From an uncultured Lachnospiraceae bacterium (GTDB taxonomy: Bacteria > Bacillota > Clostridia > Lachnospirales > Lachnospiraceae), in NCBI GenBank assembly GCA_910585295.1, contig CAJUDE010000004.1, positions 1 to 64,000 of the forward strand: a DNA stretch of 64,000 bases, given 5' to 3'. Under the pieces are notes generated by a model that did no database searches, was not told the DNA's origin, and was given only the letters and a program-made list of their open reading frames with translations. Shown here one piece after another: positions 34,939 to 43,324 of the stretch. How positions within the stretch are numbered: position 1 is the first letter of the stretch; each line of letters begins with the position of its first letter. The position numbers and the translations under genes were made by a program.

Positions 34939-35766
34939 CTACTTTATATCTGCCTTCCGAAAATGCAAAGTCCCAGCTAACGCTGCAAATAAAAACCATC
35001 CCAGCGACACCAAAAGCCCACGGAGTATGGTTTCCCTCCCAAAATCCCCCGTTGGGAAACGCGCCTGCAAATCCAGCACCCAATAGCCTGACAGCTCAAA
35101 TCCCAGATTATGGAACGCCAAATCCAACCCTTCTGTCAGGACGCTGGAAAATACGGCAACCCCAATGCTAATGGAAATGCCTGCCGCCAGGCTCCTGGTC
35201 AATTCCCCTAACAGCATCACAAGCCCTGCCAAAGAAATTTCAAACACTGCCTGCATAGCTGCAAACACCGCCATATCTTTCCAGTTTATCGCGTTTATTC
35301 CTTCCATCCCCAAAAAGAAAAAACCAAGGCACAGGGTAATGGCAATGACAAGCCAAGTCATCAGCGCCGCCGCAAATACTACCATTAACAATTTACTAAG
35401 GTAAATAGCTTCCCTAGAATGCCCTTTCCCCACAATATTTTTGACTGCCCCATCCGTAAATTCCCCAATCACAAAAATACTGACAAAAACCGACACAATA
35501 AAGCCGGAAAAATGGCTGTTTAACATCTGCTGCACGATATCAGCAACTCCAATCCGCTGCAGCAAAGAGAGAGGCTCCCCATTCCCATCCAGGCTTTCTT
35601 CCATCCCGCCTGTAATCACCACTCCCTGCCCAGACTGCTGGATATTTTCCAGCAGCAACAAAGAAATATACAGCAAAGCTGCAAGCGCCGCCGCGCTTAA
35701 GAGGCAGAACCCAAACGACCTGCTTTTCTTAAATTTATAAAATTCCCCACTTAACAGGTTAAGCAT
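34939..35766 (-). CDS. ABC-2 type transporter permease
   Basis: A 275-residue membrane protein with about six transmembrane helices and a larger extracellular loop after the first (about residues 40-80), typical of the one-per-complex permeases of lantibiotic-immunity or bacitracin-type exporters. The start at 35766 follows GGGAGGTGGGGAAC; the GTG at 35775 would lie inside that site. It overlaps the ATPase gene by 8 bases, so the two proteins are translated together. Confidence 0.82.
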   Translation of the reverse strand: MLNLLSGEFYKFKKSRSFGFCLLSAAALAALLYISLLLLENIQQSGQGVVITGGMEESLDGNGEPLSLLQRIGVADIVQQMLNSHFSGFIVSVFVSIFVIGEFTDGAVKNIVGKGHSREAIYLSKLLMVVFAAALMTWLVIAITLCLGFFFLGMEGINAINWKDMAVFAAMQAVFEISLAGLVMLLGELTRSLAAGISISIGVAVFSSVLTEGLDLAFHNLGFELSGYWVLDLQARFPTGDFGRETILRGLLVSLGWFLFAALAGTLHFRKADIK

Positions 35767-36667
35767 GTTCCCCACCTCCCAGCAATTCCATAAAATACCC
35801 TTCCAAATCCTGCCCTGACAGATAGCTTTCCGACACCTTAACGCCCCCGCTTATTAATTCCTGATTTATTTTCCATGGTTCTTCCAGGTTTTCAAAGATC
35901 CGAAGCACTCCCGGCTCAGGCACATCATAGCTTGTGATATTGCAGCCCTCCAAAATTGCCGCAGCCCGGCCTGTGTCATCCACCACCACTTTCTGGCACC
36001 TTTTGCACCTTACTTCCAACTCCTGCGCGTCAAATTCCTCCACTAAGGCGCCGTCCTTGATAATCCCGTACCGGGTGGCTATTTTAGACAGCTCCCCTAA
36101 AATATGGCTGGAAATTAAAATAGTAATCTGCCGTTCCTGGTTCAGCTTCAGCAGCAGGTCGCGGACTTCCTTAATGCCCGCCGGGTCCAGCCCATTGATT
36201 GGCTCGTCCAAAATCAAAAAATCTGGGTTGGAAAACAATGCAATGGCAATGCCAAGCCTCTGTTTCATGCCCATGGAAAAGTGTTTCACCTTCTTTTTCC
36301 CTGTCTGGGACAAATGGACAAACTCTAATATCCCATCTATGGCAGTTTTTTCGGTAATCCCAAGCTTCCTGCGCACCACTTCCATATTTTCCCTTGCAGT
36401 CATATTCCCAAAGGCGCCCGGCTTCTCAATCAGGCTTCCGATACGCACCCGCTGTTGTTCTAACTCCTGGGAGCCAAACAGCTCAATGGTCCCTTCCGCA
36501 GGCGCGGCAAGCCCGGACACCATACGCATAAAGGTGGTCTTGCCCGCCCCGTTCTTCCCAATAAAGCCGTAAATATCCCCTTTCCTCACATGCATGCTTA
36601 CATTGTCCACTACCTTATGCTTCCCATATTGTTTGCTAACCCCTTCGGTCCTTAATACATAATCCAT
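35759..36667 (-). CDS. ABC transporter ATP-binding protein (BcrA/LanF-like)
   Basis: A 302-residue ATPase with Walker A GKNGAGKTT (near residue 38), signature HFSMGMKQRL, Walker B DFLILDEPINGLD and the switch His in ISSHIL. The unusual SMGMKQ signature and the C-terminal extension of about 90 residues are common in the BcrA/LanF group that exports peptide antibiotics. AGGAGG precedes the start. Direct repeats at 36731-36752 lie upstream. Confidence 0.9.
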   Translation of the reverse strand: MDYVLRTEGVSKQYGKHKVVDNVSMHVRKGDIYGFIGKNGAGKTTFMRMVSGLAAPAEGTIELFGSQELEQQRVRIGSLIEKPGAFGNMTARENMEVVRRKLGITEKTAIDGILEFVHLSQTGKKKVKHFSMGMKQRLGIAIALFSNPDFLILDEPINGLDPAGIKEVRDLLLKLNQERQITILISSHILGELSKIATRYGIIKDGALVEEFDAQELEVRCKRCQKVVVDDTGRAAAILEGCNITSYDVPEPGVLRIFENLEEPWKINQELISGGVKVSESYLSGQDLEGYFMELLGGGEHA

Positions 36668-36697
36668 ATATTTCCTCCTGATGCCTTTGATACATTC

Positions 36698-36752
36698 AGT
36701 ATAGCAATGGGATATTTAGGAACTTTAGGGAAAGTATAAAGAAAGTATAAAG
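36698..36752 (-). promoter_or_regulatory. Promoter/operator of the ABC transporter genes
   Basis: On the minus strand two perfect tandem copies of CTTTATACTTT (36752-36731) have an 11-bp period, a full helical turn, as bound by OmpR-type regulators. A -10 box TATACT follows at 36703-36698 with no good -35, as in activator-dependent promoters. The response regulator encoded just upstream is the likely binder. Confidence 0.55.
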
Positions 36753-36755
36753 ATT

Positions 36756-37502
36756 TCAATCCATTTTAAAGCCAATGCCCCAAACAGTCCGAATATAAGT
36801 TTCCCCTGGATGGGCTTTGGACAATTTTTGCCGTAAGTTGCTGATATGCACATTGACCGCATTGTCCTCCCCCAGAAATTCCTCATTCCAAACCGACTCA
36901 TAAATATTGCCTTTTGTGAACACTTTCCCAGGATTGCCCATTAAAAGCTCCAAAATCAAAAACTCCCGCTTTGTAAGGGCAAGCTCCTGCCCGTCCACCT
37001 GCACCAGATAATCATCCTGCCAAATGCGGATGCCTTTGTATTCCAATACCCTGCCCGGCTGCGGCTTTCTGGAAGGGCCTTTGCCCATCCCCTGCTGCCC
37101 TGAGCCTCCCCTGCGCCGAAGCACTGCCTCAAGCCTTGCCAACAGTTCTTCCGTATCAAAAGGCTTGACCAAATAATCGTCCGCCCCCATGCGCAGCAGG
37201 GACACCCTGGTATGCACCCCATCCAACGCGGAGGACACAATCACGCCAGTTTCGGGATACCTCTTCTTTATGGCGCAAAGGACTTCTTCCCCTGACCTGC
37301 CAGGCAGCATTAAGTCCAGAATCACCGCCCCAGGCTTCCTCCCCTGCATGTACAGCAAGGCTTCCGTCCCCGCATATGCCTGGGCCACCTCATACCCATG
37401 CTGCTCCAAAAGTTCTTTTAACATATGGTTAATGTCATTGTCATCTTCTACAACTAATATGTACTCTCTCACAATTTCCACCTGACCCTTGCGCCGCCGC
37501 AT
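36756..37502 (-). CDS. OmpR-family response regulator
   Basis: A receiver (VVEDDND, phospho-acceptor Asp in VILDLMLPG, Lys in LVKPFD) joined to a winged-helix domain (LTKREFLILELL, NVHISNLRQKL), 248 residues from ATG 37502. A GTG at 37472 with AGGTGG upstream gives the more usual N-terminus MREYILVVEDD and may be the true start. It probably controls the ABC transporter genes that follow and pairs with the kinase at their end. Confidence 0.88.
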   Translation of the reverse strand: MRRRKGQVEIVREYILVVEDDNDINHMLKELLEQHGYEVAQAYAGTEALLYMQGRKPGAVILDLMLPGRSGEEVLCAIKKRYPETGVIVSSALDGVHTRVSLLRMGADDYLVKPFDTEELLARLEAVLRRRGGSGQQGMGKGPSRKPQPGRVLEYKGIRIWQDDYLVQVDGQELALTKREFLILELLMGNPGKVFTKGNIYESVWNEEFLGEDNAVNVHISNLRQKLSKAHPGETYIRTVWGIGFKMD

Positions 37503-37504
37503 TT

Positions 37505-39724
37505 TTACCGAACCCCTATATTGTCAATCGCCACCTTCCCCTTTTCCTCAGGAAAGCGGAACGTGACTTTGCAAATTTCTGCCCTGTCCACCCCTGTAAA
37601 ATCCTCCATTGGAATGGAAACAGTCTGGAACTGGTGCTTATACGCTAGTTCTTTCCATATATACTGCAATTTATTTAACCGCACCAAAAAAGCTGGGTAT
37701 ATGGCGCAATATTCCCCTACCTGGACAACAGCTTCCTTTCCCTGGCTGTCCTCTGCCACAATTTCCAAATCCAACAGCTTTGCCTCCCCCTCTGCAAAAC
37801 CCTCCTGCAAGTCCATTATATCAAATTGCAATGTTTTGCCTTCCAGGTCCATCTTGGGCATAGAAACCGACATGCATGCTTCTTTGCCTGCAGCGCCGCC
37901 TTCTTTATCCCATTTTAAAATAACTGCATAATTTCCCCTGGAACTGCCGTCGGAAAATTCCAAAAGCCCCTCCCGCCAGTTTCCCACATATTCCGCCTGG
38001 ATCCTGGTTCCAGGGGCAGTGCCAGTCTCAAGCCTTACGTCCTCCTCAAAATTGCACAGTATTTCCAAATCAGAGGTTTGGTATGACTGTACATATAATG
38101 TTTCTGGCAGAAACTCCCCATATGCCCTGCAGTCGGCAAGCAGGCCCCCATATGCCCTTGCCTCCCCCATGGTCTGGTCCAAAAATGACTTGATAAATAC
38201 TTTAGCAATCTGCTGTTGTTCCTGCTGGGAAAGAAAACCTCCCACATTCAAGGCGCGGTTTACAGGCTCCATTAGGTCATATTGCCCCCACAGGGAATTG
38301 AACTGCCCGTGGTTCGCCCCCGCCAGGTACAAAGAAGCCTTCATGCAGCCCTTCTTGCCAGTAAACGCCACATCCTCATACTGCTCCATCCCCATAAAGG
38401 TATTGACATCCTGGTCATTAGACCCGTGGATTACGAAATAATTCACATCTTCCAATTCCACATCCCGTCCAGAAGGGCGGTACTGCCCGCAGGTAGGGGC
38501 AATGGCAACCAAAGAACGGATAGAAAAATGGTAGTCAAATTCACGGTTCCCATTGTCCGGGTAATAATCCAGCCCCTGGAACAGATATGCAGTGGCAATT
38601 GCCTCCCCGCCCCTGGAATGCCCCGCCAATGCCAGCTTCCCATAATCTATCTTTTGATGCAGCGGATTCCCTTCTTCATTGTTATATGCCTCCAACTGCC
38701 GTATATTTTCCAACAACAGCACTGCGCGCCCATCATTTTCATTGGAAAGCCCATTGCAGGCGTTTTCATCCACCGATACCACCACATACCCATGGGAGGC
38801 CAAATAATCTCCCAGATACCCATAGCCCAGATAAGAATCCGTAATCCAGTTATGGTTTCCATGGATAAGGAACAATGCAGGGCAATTGGACGCCCTTTTG
38901 GGATACCAGACTTTCCCTGCCAGGGGTACCTCTGTCAAGGGATACCCCTGATACCTCTCCTTAAAAAAACCGTCCACCCCTTTATTTTCAGCAAACCGGC
39001 TGAGGTCTACCGACTTAGAGGGAAAACTGCCTTCCTCACCGGTCCCATAGGAAACAACCCCCACTTGGTAAGGGCCATCCTCCATCCCTGACAAAAATTC
39101 TGACCTTTCCTGCCCTGTCAGCGTTCCCTCAGGCTGGTACCTTTCCTTTTGCTGCATGCCAAGCTCAAGGTAAGCCTCTATATAGGTATCCTGGAACCCG
39201 CCGCCTGCCAGCACTGCAAGCATGGCAACTGTTGGGAGGCCCGCTAATACCAGGGATACTATCACTGCCCTGGTATGTACTTTATGATAACACAGCGCCC
39301 ACAAGCTTTTGAGCAGCAATAGCAGGATTAAGCTGAATGCCCCGGCAAAAGCAACGGCTTTTGGAATACTCTCTTCTGGCAGGTCCACAGCCATCACCAC
39401 AACACAGCACAGCCAAAGCAGCAGCCAGGACAGGCATTCCGTAACCCCGTTGCGCAATAGTATGCCCAGGATTTTCTTCCCAACCCATATTGCCAGCGCC
39501 GTAGTTGGGACCGCCAGCAAAAATACCAGCAGAAAGCCTATCCAAGCTGGCCGCATAAAAGTCCCCGACATCAGCCCTGCACACAGGGCAAATAGTAAAA
39601 CAGCCGCCCAATAGGGCAGCCTTCCCGTATCCTTCCAGTTTTCCTTTCTGAATTCGCAGAAACGCCGCTTTGCCTGCCTGTATAGTTCCCGGATATGGCA
39701 AAAACAGGATATTATCTTTTCCAT
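37505..39724 (-). CDS. Membrane-anchored alpha/beta hydrolase
   Basis: A 739-residue protein. The first 170 residues form about four transmembrane helices. Then comes an extracellular alpha/beta hydrolase: an oxyanion region LFLIHGNHN, the nucleophile elbow GHSRGGE and a later HGSND/ANHG pair offering Asp and His, like platelet-activating-factor acetylhydrolase and dienelactone hydrolase families. The last 170 residues are beta-rich and end VAIDNIGV, like a carbohydrate-binding jelly roll. Substrate unknown. It is separated from the response regulator gene by 2 bases, so it may share its control. Confidence 0.8.
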   Translation of the reverse strand: MEKIISCFCHIRELYRQAKRRFCEFRKENWKDTGRLPYWAAVLLFALCAGLMSGTFMRPAWIGFLLVFLLAVPTTALAIWVGKKILGILLRNGVTECLSWLLLWLCCVVVMAVDLPEESIPKAVAFAGAFSLILLLLLKSLWALCYHKVHTRAVIVSLVLAGLPTVAMLAVLAGGGFQDTYIEAYLELGMQQKERYQPEGTLTGQERSEFLSGMEDGPYQVGVVSYGTGEEGSFPSKSVDLSRFAENKGVDGFFKERYQGYPLTEVPLAGKVWYPKRASNCPALFLIHGNHNWITDSYLGYGYLGDYLASHGYVVVSVDENACNGLSNENDGRAVLLLENIRQLEAYNNEEGNPLHQKIDYGKLALAGHSRGGEAIATAYLFQGLDYYPDNGNREFDYHFSIRSLVAIAPTCGQYRPSGRDVELEDVNYFVIHGSNDQDVNTFMGMEQYEDVAFTGKKGCMKASLYLAGANHGQFNSLWGQYDLMEPVNRALNVGGFLSQQEQQQIAKVFIKSFLDQTMGEARAYGGLLADCRAYGEFLPETLYVQSYQTSDLEILCNFEEDVRLETGTAPGTRIQAEYVGNWREGLLEFSDGSSRGNYAVILKWDKEGGAAGKEACMSVSMPKMDLEGKTLQFDIMDLQEGFAEGEAKLLDLEIVAEDSQGKEAVVQVGEYCAIYPAFLVRLNKLQYIWKELAYKHQFQTVSIPMEDFTGVDRAEICKVTFRFPEEKGKVAIDNIGVR

Positions 39725-39745
39725 AAGCCTTCTCCTTATGTAAAC

Positions 39746-40111
39746 CTAAAACGCATTGATTGCCTCGAAGTATTCAAAGTCTGGACAGTTTACAATCAGA
39801 AAATGCGGAATCCTGCCACTGTTATTTTGTACTATGCAATATTCCGCCAGTTCCTGCAGTTTCTTTTTCTCACCATGGTCAATGGCTGCCCTGTCCCCAT
39901 CTATAATGATAAATTTTGCCAGGCAATTTGTATTTCCATCTATTTTCAAGTTCTCTAAAAAACTGCTGTAGCCCCCGCCTTTCATATTCACTAGCTTTAT
40001 TGCAATGGAGAGTTTCAATTCCCGCTTCATCCCCTCCACATAATGGTATTCTGTATCGCCTTCACAAAATACTTTAAAATTCTTTTTTATCTCCCGTATT
40101 TTTCTACTCAA
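39746..40111 (-). CDS. RloB-like protein, apparently truncated at the C-terminus
   Basis: A 121-residue protein like the N-terminal half of RloB (AbiLii) proteins. FCEGDTEYHYVEG and IIIDGDRAAID give an early Glu and a DxD-like acidic pair, the layout of a Toprim nuclease, and NCPDFEYFEA resembles the family's NPxFE segment. Relatives run to about 200 residues, but here a stop follows at once and the next gene's ribosome-binding site begins, so the end seems lost. The gene overlaps the AAA ATPase by 8 bases. The pair resembles AbiL abortive infection; function is uncertain. Confidence 0.6.
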   Translation of the reverse strand: MSRKIREIKKNFKVFCEGDTEYHYVEGMKRELKLSIAIKLVNMKGGGYSSFLENLKIDGNTNCLAKFIIIDGDRAAIDHGEKKKLQELAEYCIVQNNSGRIPHFLIVNCPDFEYFEAINAF

Positions 40112-41375
40112 CCACAGTTCCCCCCAAAATCCCCTTCATATAGAATTCATATATTTTTGTTTTCTCATACTCCACTTCTGGGAAATCCGCCAAGGAATAT
40201 AATTCAGATTCCAAGCTTTCCACATCTTTCGTAATAAAATAAATCTGCTCTTTCATATAATTTTTTAAATCTAAATGCAGCACATTGTGGGTGGTGAAAA
40301 TAAACTGCCCGCAATGCTGTTTCCCGTTGACAAAGGCAGCCACACGTTCAGACAGCACCGGGTTCAATACACGGTCTATTTCATCTGCAAACACAACTTT
40401 ATCTTCATATACAATCTTAAAAATCTGGACTGCCCAGGCAAAAAACTCCCTTACCCCGCTGGAATCCCTCCCCAATTCCCGGGAAAGGGTACCCCCATCC
40501 TTTTTCTTCCTTATCACCATTGATTTATAGAACGGCCGTTCTTCATCTAGTTTAATTCCAATAATGCTTCTGTCCACCATCTGAAAAATTTCCAGGAACC
40601 TATCATCCTTTAATATTAAAAAATCCCCTTCCTCGCTCTTTATGGATTTGTACAAATCATAATTAATAACATTTGACTCTGGACACAAGCTGTTTCTTAC
40701 CCAATCAGAAAACCGTAATGCATGTTCGTCTCCCAGAATCGCCAATTTTGTAGTAAATAGTCCCATCTGATTCCAATTGGTTACTGCTTTGCTAATCAAT
40801 TCTTCCATCTCTTTTCCATAGCTTGGAATATCCAAATCATAATTAACAAAAGCTTTCGTTTTGCATTGATTGTCCCCTGTGCATGGATACCCATCTTTGT
40901 CGCAATCCAAGTCAAGCTGGTCGCGAATTACTTTAAAAATATACTCATACTCCTCTCCAACCCCTCCCTTATAACCCAATTCTTCTTTTACGATGCCTAC
41001 AAAATCCATCTCCAAATGGTATAAATAGAAACACTCTTTTTCCAGCCAAACCTCCAGTTCAAAACATTGCAACGTATTCCCCCTTTTCCCACAATATCCT
41101 TCACAACAATTGACATGGACTCTGTTTCTATATGACTTTACATACTCATTTTCTTTAAAATATTTTTTAAAGTATTTCAAACTTCTGACAAAGTTAGACT
41201 TCCCCCCTGCATTTTCCCCGACAATTACCGCTGTCTTTAAGATATCGCACGCAGGCGCAACATGCACATAATTATCTGGGAATCTTTCTTTCACCTCTGT
41301 GTTTGGAGCCATCATTGAAAATTCCACATTGTCCTGAAAGGACATAAAGTTTTGAAACTTATAATTTAATATCAT
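40104..41375 (-). CDS. AAA family ATPase (AbiLi/RloA-like, OLD-type)
   Basis: A 423-residue ATPase of the AAA15/AAA21 group. It starts with MILNYKFQNFMSF, has Walker A VGENAGGKSN (near residue 50), a long middle region and a C-terminal Walker B VVFADEIDRVL with TTHNVLHLD, as in RecF/OLD-like proteins. A Cys-rich patch occurs near 89-102 (NCCEGYCGKRG). Such ATPases pair with a Toprim or RloB partner in phage defence (AbiL, PARIS and OLD systems are known examples). The partner gene overlaps its end. Defence function is inferred from the family only. Confidence 0.75.
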   Translation of the reverse strand: MILNYKFQNFMSFQDNVEFSMMAPNTEVKERFPDNYVHVAPACDILKTAVIVGENAGGKSNFVRSLKYFKKYFKENEYVKSYRNRVHVNCCEGYCGKRGNTLQCFELEVWLEKECFYLYHLEMDFVGIVKEELGYKGGVGEEYEYIFKVIRDQLDLDCDKDGYPCTGDNQCKTKAFVNYDLDIPSYGKEMEELISKAVTNWNQMGLFTTKLAILGDEHALRFSDWVRNSLCPESNVINYDLYKSIKSEEGDFLILKDDRFLEIFQMVDRSIIGIKLDEERPFYKSMVIRKKKDGGTLSRELGRDSSGVREFFAWAVQIFKIVYEDKVVFADEIDRVLNPVLSERVAAFVNGKQHCGQFIFTTHNVLHLDLKNYMKEQIYFITKDVESLESELYSLADFPEVEYEKTKIYEFYMKGILGGTVVE

Positions 41376-41513
41376 TATTTTTCCTCAAAACACTTTCCTG
41401 TTTAGAATATTATTGTTCGCTTTTCACTTATTATTCTGGCAGTTCCCTATAACAGCAGAGGGAAATTTGCCCAAGTGAGCTGCGCCAGTATTCCACCGCT
41501 AGGGCATTATCAA

Positions 41514-41912
41514 TTATTTCAGCCTCCGCCCAATCCCGCAGCTTACCAGATACACCTCGTCTGCCTGCTTCGCCAGCAGGCATCCAATCCGCCCCGCTGT
41601 TTCACGCCATTCCCGGTCAAAAGCGTCCACAGGCACAATGCCGCAGCCCAGTTGGTCCATAACGACCAATACGCCTGGGTTTTCTGCCAGCAACCCCTCC
41701 ACCATGGAATACGGGTCTTTCCCTTCTTGCAGCAAAGCCCGCAGCCACAAATGGAACTGGCTGATAATATCTGCTTGCTGCAATTGCCCTAGGGCGGCAA
41801 GCTCCCCTTCCAGGACCGTTGGTTCCTTTCCTGGATTCTGCTTCCTATATAGTTCCCTGGCTATTTCCAGTTTTCCCTGGAATGCCCCTCCTGTAATCAA
41901 CACCATATCCAT
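41514..41912 (-). CDS. Short CobU-like paralogue
   Basis: A 132-residue protein resembling adenosylcobinamide kinase/guanylyltransferase CobU at both ends: an N-terminal GGAFQGK loop and a C-terminal block GCGIVPVDAFDREWRET followed by ADEVYLVSCGI. The loop lacks the Ser/Thr that normally follows the Lys, and the guanylylated-His region (RHQxxR) is missing, so full CobU activity is doubtful. A complete cobU lies two genes upstream. It follows cobS by 5 bases and may assist or regulate nucleotide loop assembly. Confidence 0.65.
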   Translation of the reverse strand: MDMVLITGGAFQGKLEIARELYRKQNPGKEPTVLEGELAALGQLQQADIISQFHLWLRALLQEGKDPYSMVEGLLAENPGVLVVMDQLGCGIVPVDAFDREWRETAGRIGCLLAKQADEVYLVSCGIGRRLK

Positions 41913-41917
41913 TCCCT

Positions 41918-42679
41918 CTAAAATATTTTATCCACCACAACTACGGCAGCTACCACCATCAATTCACATACCTGCAGGAACCATCCAGCCAGGTCCCCGG
42001 TAATGCCCCCAAACTTCTCCATAGACATTTTATGGTACCAGCAGAACACAAATAAAGACGCAACAATTGCCGCCGCCCCAAGGAGCAGGTCAGCCCACAG
42101 GATAATTGCCGCCGCTGCAAACGCCTGCGCCAGCAGCGCCCTCCCTGCCCATTTCCGATCCGCCTGCACCGCAAACATGGCCACTAGCCCGCTGTCCTTT
42201 GCACAGGGGAAAGAAGTGACCGAATAGCCGCTTAGGCAGCGGCTCAGGAAAAAACTAAGTGAAACAATCAGCACCCCATTCCCAGCCAGCTCTGTAGCAA
42301 GCCCAAACCAGAGGAGGAAATACATGCACCCGCCAATCACTGCAAAAGCCCCGGCATGGGAATCCTTTAAAATCTCAAGCCGCCGCTCCTTTGTCTGCCA
42401 GGAGCTTAAGGCGTCCATGGTATCCAAAAAACCGTCCATATGGATCCCCCCAGTTACCAAGATTGGGATTGCCGTGAAAATTACTGCATAGAGCGGCCGC
42501 CCCACTGGAACCATGGGCGCATACATGCCCCAGAAGAAAAAACATAGCCCGGCGACTGCCCCTACCCAGGGAAAAAAGCACATCACATACTTCATGTTCT
42601 CTTTTTTCCATTCCACATTTGGCATAGGGATTTTGGAATACATGGCAAATGCAATCACACAGCTATTAATGTATTTCAT
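41918..42679 (-). CDS. cobS: Adenosylcobinamide-GDP ribazoletransferase
   Basis: A 253-residue membrane enzyme that joins adenosylcobinamide-GDP with alpha-ribazole to give adenosylcobalamin (phosphate). The start at 42679 has GGAGGG directly upstream and gives the family N-terminus (MKYINSCVIAFAMYSKIP). The Mg-binding motif is DGFLDTMDAL (near residue 85), and several hydrophobic helices follow. It overlaps cobU by 14 bases. Confidence 0.93.
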   Translation of the reverse strand: MKYINSCVIAFAMYSKIPMPNVEWKKENMKYVMCFFPWVGAVAGLCFFFWGMYAPMVPVGRPLYAVIFTAIPILVTGGIHMDGFLDTMDALSSWQTKERRLEILKDSHAGAFAVIGGCMYFLLWFGLATELAGNGVLIVSLSFFLSRCLSGYSVTSFPCAKDSGLVAMFAVQADRKWAGRALLAQAFAAAAIILWADLLLGAAAIVASLFVFCWYHKMSMEKFGGITGDLAGWFLQVCELMVVAAVVVVDKIF

Positions 42680-43202
42680 AAGCCCTCCATTCCACTGGAA
42701 CGCCACAGACAACCTCCACCACGCGGTCTGCCATTTTCCCTAGAAACTGGTGCAGCCGCGCCATTTGCCTCAGGTATTCCCTGGTCATCCCATCATAATT
42801 TAACCCATCTTCAAATACATTGTTCCCCACAACAATAAGGTGGCGGCTTTGCTCTGCCAGATGGAGAAGCCCTGCCTGAATCACTTCTCCTGCATCCCTT
42901 CCCTGGCATTTTTCCGAAAACATTTCATTTGCAGTCAGGTTTGACAAACATTCCAACAATAAAACTTCATCCTGCCTAACTTCCAGCCCCTCCAAATGGG
43001 TATAGCGCTCCCTTGTCTCAAACCCTTTCCCAGCACGCATATCCTGATGGCGCCTTATTCGCTTTTTGCTTTCCTCATCCAAAGGCTCCATTGTAGCAAT
43101 GTAAACCAGTTTCCCGGCATCCTGCCGCTGCAGCTCTACAGCAAGGTTTTCCGCAAACTCTGATTTCCCACTCCCGCTTCCTCCAATTACAAAAATAACC
43201 AT
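42666..43202 (-). CDS. cobU: Adenosylcobinamide kinase/adenosylcobinamide-phosphate guanylyltransferase
   Basis: A 178-residue bifunctional enzyme that phosphorylates adenosylcobinamide and transfers GMP. The P-loop is GGSGSGKS at the N-terminus, the His region RRIRRHQDMR marks the guanylylation site, and VGNNVFEDG and VCGVPV lie in the C-terminal half. ATG 43202 was chosen because it starts right at the first beta strand and has AAAGGG upstream; a GTG-start extension to 43229 adds nothing family-like. Confidence 0.92.
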   Translation of the reverse strand: MVIFVIGGSGSGKSEFAENLAVELQRQDAGKLVYIATMEPLDEESKKRIRRHQDMRAGKGFETRERYTHLEGLEVRQDEVLLLECLSNLTANEMFSEKCQGRDAGEVIQAGLLHLAEQSRHLIVVGNNVFEDGLNYDGMTREYLRQMARLHQFLGKMADRVVEVVCGVPVEWRAYEIH

Positions 43203-43324
43203 CAAAACCCTTTCTATCCTTAAAACCACTGCCAGCAGCCAGGACCTATGGCACAGCCCTGCCCCAGCGGCGTATGTCCCTGGCTTAAGTAACTATTGCA
43301 AATCCAGCCTGCATACCACAGCCT

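Noticed and set aside
43230..43324. GC-rich 95-base gap before cobU considered as a cobalamin riboswitch
   Set aside because: Far shorter than the riboswitch class and without the B12-box pattern.
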